DNA of 64,000 nucleotides from Solimonas_A sp052035235 (GCA_052035235.1 JBPOHT010000036.1:16198-80197), one strand, 5' to 3'. Counted from the stretch's first letter, positions 1 through 7,955 are shown. Numbers and translations are program-made. Notes: a model not told the origin generated them from the letters alone.

Positions 1-77
1 AGCTCAGATACCTGGAGGGCGCTACGCCCGCACTCCAGGAAGAACTGGCTCAGGCCATCAGGGCCATACGTACCTGA
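1..77 (+). CDS. C-terminal end of an unidentified protein (truncated by window edge)
   Basis: The frame beginning at base 3 is open and ends with TGA at 75-77. It encodes 24 residues ending ...QEELAQAIRAIRT, a charged, probably helical tail. The next gene starts 17 nt later on the same strand, so the two could share an operon. There is too little sequence to assign a family, and the frame is called real mainly because it reads through to a stop placed just ahead of the acyltransferase. It could be a chance frame. Confidence 0.4.
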   Translation, partial: LRYLEGATPALQEELAQAIRAIRT

Positions 78-94
78 AGGACAGAATCGAGCTC

Positions 95-718
95 ATGCCC
101 CCACTAGGCTCGGATCGCTTCATCGTGGACGCCGGCCCCTCGGTTCCGCGAGCACCCAACCGCTTCCGCTACTGGCTGGGCCGCAGCATCCTGACCCTGG
201 CCGGCTGGAGCGTTGACGTGCGCCTGCCGGACGAGCCCAAGCTGATCATCATCGCGGCGCCGCACAGTTCCAACTGGGACTTTGTCTACGGGCTGGCGGC
301 GATCTTCGTCACCCAGTTGCACTTCAACTTCTTTGGCAAGGACAGCTTGTTCGCGGGCCCACTGGGAGGATTGTTCCGCCGGGTGGGCGGCATCCCCGTG
401 GATCGCTCCGTGCCCGGCGGGCTGGTGGCGGAAACGGTGCGCGTGTTCGAGTCCCGGCCGACGCTGCTGCTGGCATTGACGCCGGAAGGCACACGCTCCC
501 GGGTCACGGTATGGAAGCGCGGGTTCTGGCACATGGCGCAGGCCGCAAACGTGCCGGTAGCCGTGGCCTATATCGACTACCAGCGCAAGAAGGCCGGCAT
601 CGAGTGGCTGTTTCGCCCTACCGGCGACTGGGAACAGGACATGCGCCCGGTGTTCGAGTTCTACACAAGGGTCGGCGCGAAGCGGCCCGAAAACTTCGCC
701 GTCGAAGAGCTGCCGTAG
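95..718 (+). CDS. PlsC-like 1-acyl-sn-glycerol-3-phosphate acyltransferase family protein
   Basis: A 207-residue glycerolipid acyltransferase of the PlsC/LPLAT superfamily, predicted to transfer an acyl chain to a lysolipid or related alcohol at the inner membrane. The HX4D catalytic block is seen as H57-SSNW-D62, and the substrate-binding block PEGTR follows in LTPEGTRSR. GGIPVDRS matches the intermediate block. A hydrophobic stretch around residues 28-55 may dip into the membrane. At 207 aa it is shorter than housekeeping PlsC (about 240 aa), so it is probably an accessory acyltransferase. It converges with the MFS gene, leaving a 10-nt gap. The exact substrate is unknown. Confidence 0.85.
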   Translation: MPPLGSDRFIVDAGPSVPRAPNRFRYWLGRSILTLAGWSVDVRLPDEPKLIIIAAPHSSNWDFVYGLAAIFVTQLHFNFFGKDSLFAGPLGGLFRRVGGIPVDRSVPGGLVAETVRVFESRPTLLLALTPEGTRSRVTVWKRGFWHMAQAANVPVAVAYIDYQRKKAGIEWLFRPTGDWEQDMRPVFEFYTRVGAKRPENFAVEELP

Positions 719-728
719 TCGGCGTTCG

Positions 729-1976
729 CTACGTCGTCTTGCGCGTTTCCGGCCCTTCCACCTTGCTCAGCAACCACGCGCCGACCACGAAGAATGGCAG
801 CAAGGTCAGGATCGGCAGACGCTGGTTGTCCACCAGCAGCGCCGTCTGGCCGACCACGATGGGGCCGAGCACCGCGGCGAACTTGCCCAGCATGTTGTAG
901 AACCCGAAGAACTGCCCGGCCTGGTCGGGCGGAATCAGCTTGGCGTAGTAGGACCGAGACAGCGACTGGATGCCGCCCTGCACCGTCGCGATGGCCGCCG
1001 CCATCCAGTAGAACTGTGCCTCGGTCTGCAGCGTGTAGGCCCAGCAGGTCACGCCGATGTAGATGCCGATGGCAACGTACAGCATGGTCTTGGTGCCGAA
1101 GCGATCCGCCAGCCAGCCGTAGGCCACCGCCGCCGGAAAGCCGAGGAACTGCACCAGCAGCAAGGCCTTGATCAGCGAGCCGGGATCGAAGCCCAGCTTC
1201 ACGCCGTAATCCACCGCCATGCGGATGATGGTGTCCACCGCGTCGATGTAGAGCCAGTAGGCGCCCAGGAAGTACAGCACCGGCTTCATCGTCAGGATCA
1301 GGCGGAAAGTCGCCTTGAGCTCCTGCCAGTCGTTACCCGCCGAAGGCTTGGGATGCTCCTGCACGTTGCGGAACAGCGGCAGCGAGAACAGCACCCACCA
1401 GATACCCACCATCAGGAACGACAGCAGGATCGCCTCGGCGCCATTCTCCAGGCCGAAGCTCTGCGGTTTCTGGAACATGAACACGTTGAGCGCAAACAGC
1501 AGGCCACCACCGAGATAGCCCAGGCCATAACCCAGCGCCGAGGTGCGGTCCATGTCCTTTTCCGAGGACACGTTGACGATCAGCGAGTCGTAGAACGAGG
1601 TGCCGGCGAAGAAACCGATGGACGCCAGCGTGAACAGCAGCAGCGCCGTGCCCCAGTCACCCTTGGCCACCCAGTACATCGCCGCGGTGGAACAGGCACC
1701 CAGCAGCGTAGTGACGAACAGGAAGCGCTTCTTGTAGCCGCGCCGGTCGGCCAGGCCACCCAGCAGCGGCGCCAGGATCATCACCACGATGCTGGAGACC
1801 GAACTGGCCACGCCGAGCCAGAAGGTACGCTCGCCGGGCGCGAGATCACCTGCCCAGTACTGCGCGAAGAACAGCGGGAAGAAGCCCGCCATCACGGTGG
1901 TGGCAAAGGCGGAGTTGGCCCAGTCGTAGAACGCCCAGGAGATTCGCTGCTTGCGGCTGCCCGGCACACTGCCCAT
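729..1976 (-). CDS. MFS transporter, UMF1/Atg22-like family
   Basis: A 415-residue polytopic membrane protein. The N-terminus WAFYDWANSAFATTV is the hallmark of the UMF1 (Atg22-like) branch of the major facilitator superfamily, and GGLADRRGYKKR matches the loop 2-3 MFS signature. About 11-12 hydrophobic segments are visible. Fungal Atg22 exports amino acids from the vacuole, but the substrate of bacterial members is not established. Length is normal for the family. It is the last gene of the minus-strand run that includes rimI, from which it is separated by 27 nt, and it ends 10 nt from the convergent acyltransferase gene. Confidence 0.85.
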   Translation of the reverse strand: MGSVPGSRKQRISWAFYDWANSAFATTVMAGFFPLFFAQYWAGDLAPGERTFWLGVASSVSSIVVMILAPLLGGLADRRGYKKRFLFVTTLLGACSTAAMYWVAKGDWGTALLLFTLASIGFFAGTSFYDSLIVNVSSEKDMDRTSALGYGLGYLGGGLLFALNVFMFQKPQSFGLENGAEAILLSFLMVGIWWVLFSLPLFRNVQEHPKPSAGNDWQELKATFRLILTMKPVLYFLGAYWLYIDAVDTIIRMAVDYGVKLGFDPGSLIKALLLVQFLGFPAAVAYGWLADRFGTKTMLYVAIGIYIGVTCWAYTLQTEAQFYWMAAAIATVQGGIQSLSRSYYAKLIPPDQAGQFFGFYNMLGKFAAVLGPIVVGQTALLVDNQRLPILTLLPFFVVGAWLLSKVEGPETRKTT

Positions 1977-2003
1977 CGCCCCGCTCCCTATCGTCTATTC
2001 AGG

Positions 2004-2471
2004 TCAGACCAGGTCCAGCCCCAGCACCAGCGCATCCTCGCGCCCGCCATCGGCCGGGTAGTAGTTCTTGCGCAGCCCCAGCCGCTTGAAGCCGAATTGG
2101 TCGTAGAGCCGCTGGGCCGGCCGGTTGGATACACGCACTTCCAGCAGCACCAGCGTGACGTTGCCGGCCCGCGCCACCATCAGCAGGTGGCGCATCAGGA
2201 ACTGCGCGATACCGCGGCGCTGGTGCTCGGGGCTGACACAGAGGTTCAGGATGTGGGCTTCGCCCACCGCCATGCTCATCAGCGCGTAGCCCAGCACCTC
2301 GCCCAGCGTATTGGTGACGACCCAGGAGCTGTACCCCACGCGCAGGCAGTCGTGGAAGATGCCCTCGCTCCAGGGGAAGGTATAGACGCGATGCTCGATC
2401 TCCAGCACCTGCTGCAGGTGCGAGGGATGCATCGGCGCCAGGCGCCAGAGCTCCTGCGGCTGGGCACTCAC
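2004..2471 (-). CDS. rimI: Ribosomal protein S18 alanine N-acetyltransferase (RimI)
   Basis: A 155-residue GNAT-fold acetyltransferase predicted to acetylate the N-terminal alanine of ribosomal protein S18. The acetyl-CoA loop appears as SPEHQRRGIAQFLM (Q/R-x-x-G-x-A type), and the C-terminal Y-x-x-x-G-F motif is present (LYDQFGFKRLGLRKNYY). It starts at GTG (2471-2469) 10 nt after the uracil-DNA glycosylase stop, and this gene pair is common in gammaproteobacteria. No ATG lies close by except Met at residue 14, which would cut into the first strand. Confidence 0.9.
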   Translation of the reverse strand: MSAQPQELWRLAPMHPSHLQQVLEIEHRVYTFPWSEGIFHDCLRVGYSSWVVTNTLGEVLGYALMSMAVGEAHILNLCVSPEHQRRGIAQFLMRHLLMVARAGNVTLVLLEVRVSNRPAQRLYDQFGFKRLGLRKNYYPADGGREDALVLGLDLV

Positions 2472-2481
2472 CGGCGAGCGC

Positions 2482-3324
2482 TCATGTCAGGGAACCCGTA
2501 CGCAGGAAGCGGTGGACCTTCTTCAGATCCTCCCAGCTCTTGGCCTTCTCGCGCGGGCTGCGCAGCAGGTAGGCCGGGTGATAGGTGATCAGCAGCGGCG
2601 TCTTCTCGGGGCCGTAGTGATACAGCGGCCCGCGCAGGCGTGACAGCGGCGCGTCGGTGTTGAGCAGGCGCTGGGCGGCAATGCGGCCGAGGCCGACGAT
2701 CAGCTTGGGCTTCACCAGCCGGATCTGTTGCTCCAGGTATGGCCGGCAGGACTCGACCTCGTCGGTCTCCGGATCGCGGTTGCCCGGCGGCCGGCACTTC
2801 ACCACGTTGGCGATGTAGGTGTTCTCGCGGCGCGAGTGGCCGATGGCCTTGAGCATCTCGTCCAGCAGCTTGCCGGCACGCCCCACGAAAGGCTCGCCCT
2901 GCGCATCCTCGTCAGCTCCAGGCCCCTCGCCCACCACCATCAGCGGCGCGGTATCGATGCCCACGCCGAATACCGTCTGGGTGCGGGTCTGGCAGAGCTT
3001 GCACTGGCGGCAGTCCTTGACCACCGCCCGCAGGCCTTCCCAATCGGCGGGGACTTCGATCAGCGGCGCCGAAGCAGGCGCGGCGCGCGCCTGGACCGGG
3101 GGAGCCACCGGGCGCGGACTGGCCGGCGCCGCCGGTGGCGAACGTGGCGCGGCGGGGGGCGGCGCAGCCGGCCGAGCCACGGGCACCGGCGGCGGAGCCG
3201 CAGCCTCCGCCGTCACCGGGTCCGCTACGGCCTCTGCCGGCTCACCACCCACACGCAACTGCCAGCGCTCGATCCCGAGCGCATCGAGCACCTGTTGGCG
3301 GTGAGGCGAATGCATGAAGGCCAT
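2482..3324 (-). CDS. Family-4 (Fe-S) uracil-DNA glycosylase
   Basis: A 280-residue DNA repair glycosylase that removes uracil arising from cytosine deamination. The core from about residue 95 carries C-R-Q-C-K-L-C and a later Cys pair (CRPPGN..., ESCRPYL), consistent with the [4Fe-4S] cluster of family 4. GEGPGADEDAQGEPFVG is the family-specific substrate loop, and the C-terminal HPAYLLR matches motif B. Residues about 25-85 are a Pro/Ala-rich linker after a short N-terminal segment (HRQQVLDALGIERW), an architecture typical of proteobacterial members. Translation could start at Met1 or Met4 (MAFMH). It is upstream of rimI in the same transcription unit. Confidence 0.9.
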   Translation of the reverse strand: MAFMHSPHRQQVLDALGIERWQLRVGGEPAEAVADPVTAEAAAPPPVPVARPAAPPPAAPRSPPAAPASPRPVAPPVQARAAPASAPLIEVPADWEGLRAVVKDCRQCKLCQTRTQTVFGVGIDTAPLMVVGEGPGADEDAQGEPFVGRAGKLLDEMLKAIGHSRRENTYIANVVKCRPPGNRDPETDEVESCRPYLEQQIRLVKPKLIVGLGRIAAQRLLNTDAPLSRLRGPLYHYGPEKTPLLITYHPAYLLRSPREKAKSWEDLKKVHRFLRTGSLT

Positions 3325-3358
3325 TGTACCCGCGCCGCCGCTGCCTGCAGCGCGTGGC

Positions 3359-5059
3359 TCAGGCCGCGCGCTGCTTGCCCTCGGCCGCCTGCGCCAGCGC
3401 GCGGTTCACGCCCGACAGGATGGCCTTCAGCGAGGCGGTGACGATGTTGGCGTCCCGGCCGACGCCGAACAGCGTCTTGCCGCTGCCCAGCTTCAGCTCG
3501 ATGTAGCTGACCGCCGCCGCATCGGCACCCGCGCCGATGGCGTGCTCGTGATAGTCCTGCACCGTCAGGCGCTCACCCACGACCTTGGACATGGCGTTGA
3601 TGAAGGCGTCGATCGGGCCGTTGCCCTGGCCGGAAATCCGCTGCGCCTTGCCGTCCACCCTGATCTCCGTGGACAGTTCCACCGAGTCACGCTTGGAATC
3701 CTCCACCAGATGGTGCGCGACGTAGCCGTAGGGGCTCTGCGCCTCCAGGTAGCTGCGGCGGAACACGGACTCGATATCGGAGGCCGTGACTTCCTTGCCG
3801 GTGGTGTCGGTCAATTCCTGCACGACCTGGCTGAACTCGATCTGCAGGCGGCGCGGCAGCACCAGGCCGTATTCGTGCTCCAGCAGGTAGGCAATGCCAC
3901 CCTTGCCGGACTGCGAGTTCACCCGGATCACCGCCTCGTAGCTGCGGCCCAGGTCCTTCGGGTCGATCGGCAGGTAGGGCATCTCCCAGATGTCGCCTTC
4001 CTTGCGCGCCGAGAACGCCTTCTTGATGGCGTCCTGGTGCGAGCCGGAGAACGAAGTGAAGACCAGATCACCCACGTACGGATGGCGCGGATGGATCGGC
4101 AGCTGGTTGCTATACTCGACGGTCTTGCGGACCGCGTCGATGTCGGAGAAATCCAGGCCCGGGTGCACACCCTGGGTGTACATGTTCAGCGCCAGGTTGA
4201 CGATATCGACGTTGCCGGTGCGCTCGCCGTTGCCGAACAGGCAACCCTCGATGCGGTCGGCGCCAGCCATCATCGCAAACTCGGCAGCGGCGGTGCCGGT
4301 GCCGCGGTCGTTATGCGGGTGCACCGACAGGATGATCGCTTCGCGCCGCGCCAGGTTGCGGTGCATCCACTCGATCATGTCGGCAAAAATGTTCGGCGTG
4401 GAGTGCTCGACCGTGGACGGCAGGTTGATGATGACCGGCTTTTCCTTGGTGCCGCCCAAGGCATCGACCACGGCATCGACCACGCGCTTGGAGAAATCCA
4501 GCTCGGTGCCGGAGAACATCTCGGGCGAATACTCGAAGACCCAGTCGGTCTCCGGGCGCTCATCGGCCAGTTCGCGGATCAGGCGCGCATGGGCCACGGC
4601 CAGTTCGTCCAGCACCTGGTCCTGGCTCATGTTGAACACCACGCGGCGCATGATCGGCGCCGTGGCGTTGTAGAAGTGCACGATGGCGCGCCTGGCCCCC
4701 TTCAGGGCCTCGAAGCTGCGGCGGATCAGCGGTTCGCGGGCCGGCGTCAGGATCTGGACGGTCACGTCGTCCGGGATCAGGTTCTTCTCGATCAGGTGAC
4801 GCAGGAAGGCGAACTCGGTTTCCGAGGCGCTGGGAAAGCCGACCTCGATCTCCTTGAACCCGATCTTCACCAGCTGGTTGAACATCGCCAGCTTGCGATC
4901 GTGGTTCATCGGCTCGATCAGCGACTGGTTGCCGTCGCGCAGGTCGGTGGACAGCCAGACCGGGGGTTGGGTGATGACGGCATCCGGCCAGCGGCGGTCA
5001 GCCAGGCGGACGGGGGCGAAAGGACGGTACTTCGTCTCGGGATTCTTCAACATGCTCAT
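3359..5059 (-). CDS. leuA: 2-isopropylmalate synthase, long (type 2) form
   Basis: A 566-residue enzyme condensing acetyl-CoA with 2-ketoisovalerate, the committed step of leucine synthesis. The catalytic TIM barrel shows LSTDLRDGNQSL at its start and the metal-binding SVHPHNDRGTG. GEVTASDIESVF-like sequence (here KEVTASDIESVF) marks the linker region, and the C-terminal part (about 430-566) matches the LeuA allosteric dimer domain that senses leucine. Length and sequence fit the type-2 LeuA clade rather than the roughly 520-aa E. coli type. Its 5' region holds a Leu-rich leader frame and inverted repeats, so it is probably attenuated by leucine supply. The start could be Met1 or Met3 (MSMLK). 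Confidence 0.96.
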   Translation of the reverse strand: MSMLKNPETKYRPFAPVRLADRRWPDAVITQPPVWLSTDLRDGNQSLIEPMNHDRKLAMFNQLVKIGFKEIEVGFPSASETEFAFLRHLIEKNLIPDDVTVQILTPAREPLIRRSFEALKGARRAIVHFYNATAPIMRRVVFNMSQDQVLDELAVAHARLIRELADERPETDWVFEYSPEMFSGTELDFSKRVVDAVVDALGGTKEKPVIINLPSTVEHSTPNIFADMIEWMHRNLARREAIILSVHPHNDRGTGTAAAEFAMMAGADRIEGCLFGNGERTGNVDIVNLALNMYTQGVHPGLDFSDIDAVRKTVEYSNQLPIHPRHPYVGDLVFTSFSGSHQDAIKKAFSARKEGDIWEMPYLPIDPKDLGRSYEAVIRVNSQSGKGGIAYLLEHEYGLVLPRRLQIEFSQVVQELTDTTGKEVTASDIESVFRRSYLEAQSPYGYVAHHLVEDSKRDSVELSTEIRVDGKAQRISGQGNGPIDAFINAMSKVVGERLTVQDYHEHAIGAGADAAAVSYIELKLGSGKTLFGVGRDANIVTASLKAILSGVNRALAQAAEGKQRAA

Positions 5060-5165
5060 GGGCTTAGCTCACAAGAGGTGCCGTCGGGTGAATCCATGGA
5101 TTCTACTCCCAGCGGCGGGAGATTGGGGTGTTTCGGTGGTTTTGCACGGTTTGGGCCCCGTGCGG

Positions 5166-5273
5166 GCGCGCGCTATGGTTTCTGTCTTACGACAGAAGAA
5201 GGAAGCTAAGAAGCGCGCGCGCAAACGGCCGTGCGCCCTGGGGCGCAGCGGAAACAGCGAATTGGCCGTTTGC
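5166..5273 (-). promoter_or_regulatory. Putative leucine attenuator with nested inverted repeats upstream of leuA
   Basis: Three structures are visible between promoter and leuA. The first is a perfect 10-bp inverted repeat (arms 5221-5230 and 5264-5273) enclosing TGCGCCC/GGGCGCA (5232-5238/5241-5247). The second is a 9-bp GC repeat (arms 5166-5174 and 5212-5220). Inside it is the third, a perfect 7-bp hairpin TTCTGTC-TTAC-GACAGAA (5180-5197) whose loop contains the leader stop codon. The leader's Leu codons lie between the 5' arm of the second stem and the small hairpin, so a stalled ribosome would block both. I see no U-run after any stem, so termination may be Rho-dependent or control may act on translation. 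Confidence 0.6.
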
Positions 5274-5282
5274 GAAGAACAT
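5187..5282 (-). CDS. leuL: Putative leucine leader peptide (LeuL-like), 31 aa
   Basis: A short open frame runs from ATG (5282-5280) to TAA (5189-5187). It encodes 31 residues starting MFFANGQ and ending ARALLSFLLLS. Residues 24-30 are L-L-S-F-L-L-L, encoded CTT CTT AGC TTC CTT CTT CTG. Four of the five Leu codons are CTT, whereas leuA and neighbouring genes use mostly CTG, as expected if the leader senses leucyl-tRNA through a less-used codon. It sits directly between a sigma-70-like promoter and leuA and overlaps alternative hairpins. No Shine-Dalgarno is visible. The -10 box ends 6 nt before the ATG, so it may be translated leaderless. Function is inferred from position and codons only. Confidence 0.65.
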   Translation of the reverse strand: MFFANGQFAVSAAPQGARPFARALLSFLLLS

Positions 5283-5288
5283 GCTGAA

Positions 5289-5318
5289 ATCTTAGACCAA
5301 AAGCGCGAGCGGTTTCAA
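5289..5318 (-). promoter_or_regulatory. Sigma-70-like promoter for the leuA leader transcript
   Basis: On the minus strand TTGAAA (5318-5313) and TAAGAT (5294-5289) are separated by 18 nt, placing the start site at about 5282, the A of the leader ATG. The -35 box lies inside a perfect palindrome, GCGGTTT-x-AAACCGC (5309-5323 region), which could be an operator or the tail of the pssA transcript. The match is by eye and no transcription data are available. Confidence 0.55.
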
Positions 5319-5336
5319 ACCGCCAGTCCCCCCTCG

Positions 5337-6146
5337 CTATGCCGTTGGCCCCGCCGGAGAGGTCTTGCGCAGCTTGCGCCACAGCACCACCGCCGGCCCC
5401 GAAAGGGCATAGGCGAAGAACAGCATGAACAGGATACGCGGCGGGTCGATCAGCACCAGGGCCAGCACGCCAACCACCGAGGCAAAGGACAGGAACTTCA
5501 GGCGCGCATTCAGGTTGAGCTTCTTGAAGCTGTTGTAGCGGAAGCTGGACACCATCGACAGCGCCGTGGCCAGGGTCAGGGGCGCCGCCACGATCAGGGC
5601 ATCATGCCCGTCGATGGGCACATGGCCCGCCACCCAGGCGAACAGGGAGTGGCTGTCGTCCACGCAGCTCCAGACGAAGAACGTGACCACCGCGGCCGCG
5701 GCCGGGCTGGGTACGCCGTAGAAATCCTTGTTGGAGCTGGCGATGGCCGCCAGCACGTTGAAGCGCGCCAGGCGCATCGCCGCACAGGCCGCATAGGTGA
5801 AGGCGATCACCCAGCCCAGCTTGCCGCCGATCCAGCGGTAGTCGGCCAGGTTGTTGAGGGAATAGGCGTAGATCAGGATGGCCGGCGCGATACCGAAGGC
5901 CACCATGTCGCAGAGCGAGTCGAACTCCTTGCCGAAGTCGCTCTGGGTGTTGGTCCAGCGCGCCACGCGGCCATCCAGCCCATCGGCGATCATGGCGGCG
6001 AAGATGCCGTACACAGCCGCCTCGAAGTGCCCATCCATGGCCATGACGATGGCGTAGAAGCCGCCGAACAGGGTGCCGGTGGTGAACAGGTTGGGCAGCA
6101 GGTAGATGCCCTTGCGGCGCTTCTTGGCCGGCGCGCTGTCGTCCAT
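5337..6146 (-). CDS. pssA: CDP-diacylglycerol--serine O-phosphatidyltransferase
   Basis: A 269-residue inner-membrane enzyme making phosphatidylserine from CDP-diacylglycerol and serine. The CDP-alcohol phosphotransferase signature DG-x2-AR-x8-G-x3-D-x3-D is complete (DGRVAR... through G-KEF-D-SLC-D, about residues 63-85). Several transmembrane segments follow. The start chosen is the ATG at 6146 (MDDSAPAKKRRKG), preceded by GAGGAA. The same frame stays open further upstream only because of high GC. It lies between ilvC and leuA, an arrangement common in beta- and gammaproteobacteria. A strong terminator after ilvC suggests pssA has its own promoter or is read through. Confidence 0.95.
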   Translation of the reverse strand: MDDSAPAKKRRKGIYLLPNLFTTGTLFGGFYAIVMAMDGHFEAAVYGIFAAMIADGLDGRVARWTNTQSDFGKEFDSLCDMVAFGIAPAILIYAYSLNNLADYRWIGGKLGWVIAFTYAACAAMRLARFNVLAAIASSNKDFYGVPSPAAAAVVTFFVWSCVDDSHSLFAWVAGHVPIDGHDALIVAAPLTLATALSMVSSFRYNSFKKLNLNARLKFLSFASVVGVLALVLIDPPRILFMLFFAYALSGPAVVLWRKLRKTSPAGPTA

Positions 6147-6224
6147 GGACCGTTCCTCAGGAATTTTGCGCATCTTACTGTTTTGGAAAGGGGGAATCCA
6201 AAAAGCCGCCCTGGAAAAGCCCTT

Positions 6225-6293
6225 TTGCCACGGAATCACACGGAAAACACGGACAAGGCCCGGGTTCCTGCCTTGTCCGTGCATTCCGCGGCC
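6225..6293. repeat. Palindromic CACGGA-repeat element between ilvC and pssA
   Basis: The stretch contains three close copies of CACGGA (GCCACGGAATCACACGG, AAAACACGGACAAGG) and a perfect 11-bp inverted repeat CACGGACAAGG/CCTTGTCCGTG (6248-6258 and 6271-6281). It is flanked by outer arms GCCaCGGAAT and ATTCCGcGGC. On the minus strand the 11-bp stem is followed by TTTT (6247-6244), so it could also act as a second terminator after ilvC. It looks like a dispersed palindromic element, but only this one copy is present in the window. Confidence 0.5.
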
Positions 6294-6296
6294 AAC

Positions 6297-6327
6297 AAAA
6301 AGGAGGGCCGCTTTCCAGCGGCCCTCC
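6297..6327 (-). terminator. Intrinsic terminator after ilvC
   Basis: On the minus strand an 11-bp perfect stem GGAGGGCCGCT/AGCGGCCCTCC with a GGAA loop (6302-6327) is followed by TTTTT (6301-6297). It lies 38 nt beyond the ilvC stop codon and should separate ilvC from pssA transcription. Confidence 0.9.
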
Positions 6328-6364
6328 GAGGTCTGCCACCGCGCTTGCGCGCTTCTGGTTCTTC

Positions 6365-7387
6365 TTAGTTCTTCGACTTGTCGACCAGCTTGTTCTTGCC
6401 GATCCAGGGCATCATCGCGCGCAGCTGGCCACCGACCACTTCGATCGGGTGAGCGGCGTTGAGACGGCGCATGGCGGTCATTTCCGGGTAGCCGGTCTGG
6501 CCTTCGGCCACGAAGGCCTTGGCGTACTTGCCGGTCTGGATGTCGAGCAGGGCCTGCTTCATGGCCTTGCGCGACTCGTCGTTGATGACCTTGGGGCCGG
6601 TCACGTACTCGCCGTACTCGGCGTTGTTCGAGATCGAGTAGTTCATCGTGGCGATGCCGCCTTCGTACATCAGGTCGACGATCAGCTTGAGCTCGTGCAG
6701 GCACTCGAAGTAGGCCATTTCCGGCGCGTAGCCGGCATCGACCAGGGTCTCGAAGCCGGCCTTGACCAGCTCGACGGCGCCGCCGCAGAGCACGGCCTGC
6801 TCACCGAACAGGTCGGTCTCGCACTCGTCCTTGAAGGTGGTCTCGATGATGCCCGAGCGGCCGCCACCGATGGCGGAGCCGTAGGACAGCGCGAGCTTCT
6901 TGGCGTTGCCGCTGGCGTCCTGGTAGACGGCGATCAGGTCGGGAATGCCGCCGCCCTTGGTGTATTCGCTGCGCACCGTGTGGCCCGGGGCCTTCGGCGC
7001 GACCATGATCACGTCGAGGTCGGCGCGCGGCACCACCTGGTTGTAGTGGATCGCGAAGCCGTGGGCGAAGGCCAGCGCCGCGCCCTTCTTGATGTTCGGC
7101 TCGATCTCGTTCTTGTACAGCTGCGACTGGAACTCGTCCGGCGTCAGCACCATGACCACGTCGGCCCAGGCGCAGGCTTCCGCCACGCTCTTGACCTTGA
7201 GGCCGCCGGCCTCGACCTTCTTGGCGGTGGCCGAACCCGGGCGCAGGGCGACGACGACATCAACACCGCTGTCCTTGAGGTTCAGCGCGTGGGCATGGCC
7301 CTGCGAGCCGTAGCCGACGATGGCGACCTTCTTGGACTGGATGATGGAAAGGTCGGCGTCCTTGTCGTAGTAGACGTTGATGCTCAC
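6365..7387 (-). CDS. ilvC: Ketol-acid reductoisomerase (class I)
   Basis: A 340-residue enzyme converting acetolactate or acetohydroxybutyrate into dihydroxy acids in valine, leucine and isoleucine synthesis, using Mg2+ and NAD(P)H. The Rossmann loop is VGYGSQGHA, and LRPGSAT in the beta2-alphaB loop has the R/S pattern of NADPH-preferring class I enzymes. The metal-binding DECETDLFGEQ and the C-terminal ISNNAEYG are intact. The start is taken as GTG at 7387 (SINVYYDKDADL), 6 nt behind GGAG. Upstream in-frame codons would overlap ilvN. It is 70 nt downstream of ilvN and probably cotranscribed with it. Confidence 0.97.
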   Translation of the reverse strand: MSINVYYDKDADLSIIQSKKVAIVGYGSQGHAHALNLKDSGVDVVVALRPGSATAKKVEAGGLKVKSVAEACAWADVVMVLTPDEFQSQLYKNEIEPNIKKGAALAFAHGFAIHYNQVVPRADLDVIMVAPKAPGHTVRSEYTKGGGIPDLIAVYQDASGNAKKLALSYGSAIGGGRSGIIETTFKDECETDLFGEQAVLCGGAVELVKAGFETLVDAGYAPEMAYFECLHELKLIVDLMYEGGIATMNYSISNNAEYGEYVTGPKVINDESRKAMKQALLDIQTGKYAKAFVAEGQTGYPEMTAMRRLNAAHPIEVVGGQLRAMMPWIGKNKLVDKSKN

Positions 7388-7457
7388 GGTTGGCTCCAGG
7401 GGTGCTGATGGATGACGCGGCACGGAGCCGGCGTCGGATAAGTTGAGGTTTCGGGGG

Positions 7458-7955
7458 TCAGGCGGCGACAACGACCCGGCGGCCGCGGGCCATGGCGGCT
7501 ACGCCGCTGCGGTCCACTTCCAGGATGCTGGTGATCTTGCCCAGTTCGGCAACCAGCGCATCGATCTCCTGGCCGGTGCCGGCCAGCTGGATCATGCGGG
7601 TGTCCTCGGTTTCGTCGAGGATCTGGGCACGGTGCTCGCGCACGCACTCCACCACCTTGCGGGCGGATTCGGCGTCCACGGCGACCTTGGCCATCAGCAG
7701 CTCGCACTCGATGTGGTCGGTGCTGGACAGGTCGGCGATCTCGACGACGTCGATCAGCTTGCGGGTCTGCTTGATGATCTGCTCGATGACGCTTTCGCTG
7801 CCGGCCGTGACCAGGGTCAGGCGGGAGACGGTCGGGTCATGGGTCGGGGCGACTGAAAGCGAGTCGATGTTGTAGCCGCGTGCCGCAAACATATTGGCCA
7901 CGCGCGCCAGGGCGCCGGCTTCGTTTTGCAGCAGGATTGTAATGATGTGACGCAT
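7458..7955 (-). CDS. ilvN: Acetolactate synthase, regulatory small subunit
   Basis: A 165-residue ACT-domain protein that activates the catalytic IlvB subunit and confers valine feedback inhibition. The N-terminal ACT domain begins MRHIITILLQNEAGALARV and contains RGYNIDSLSV, and the second domain carries the ALS small-subunit pattern. Start ATG at 7955; length matches IlvH/IlvN of 160-165 aa. It forms a unit with ilvC but is transcribed away from ilvB, whereas the two subunits are usually cotranscribed. The 144-nt region between the two starts must carry divergent promoters. Confidence 0.96.
   Translation of the reverse strand: MRHIITILLQNEAGALARVANMFAARGYNIDSLSVAPTHDPTVSRLTLVTAGSESVIEQIIKQTRKLIDVVEIADLSSTDHIECELLMAKVAVDAESARKVVECVREHRAQILDETEDTRMIQLAGTGQEIDALVAELGKITSILEVDRSGVAAMARGRRVVVAA

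Noticed and set aside
5092..5101. Palindrome ATCCATGGAT near the leuA start as an operator
   Set aside because: Ten bases of palindrome are expected by chance and no similar site occurs elsewhere in the region.
5120..5165. Intrinsic terminator in the leuA leader
   Set aside because: GCACGG/CCGTGC and CTCCC/GGGAG hairpins exist, but neither is followed by a T-run on the minus strand.
6147..6704. N-terminal extension of pssA into ilvC
   Set aside because: The frame is open upstream but crosses a terminator and ilvC. The ATG at 6146 with GAGGAA gives the expected PssA N-terminus.
7388..7471. Longer ilvC start (TTG at 7471)
   Set aside because: It would overlap ilvN and add 28 proline-rich residues absent from the family; GTG 7387 has a well-spaced GGAG.
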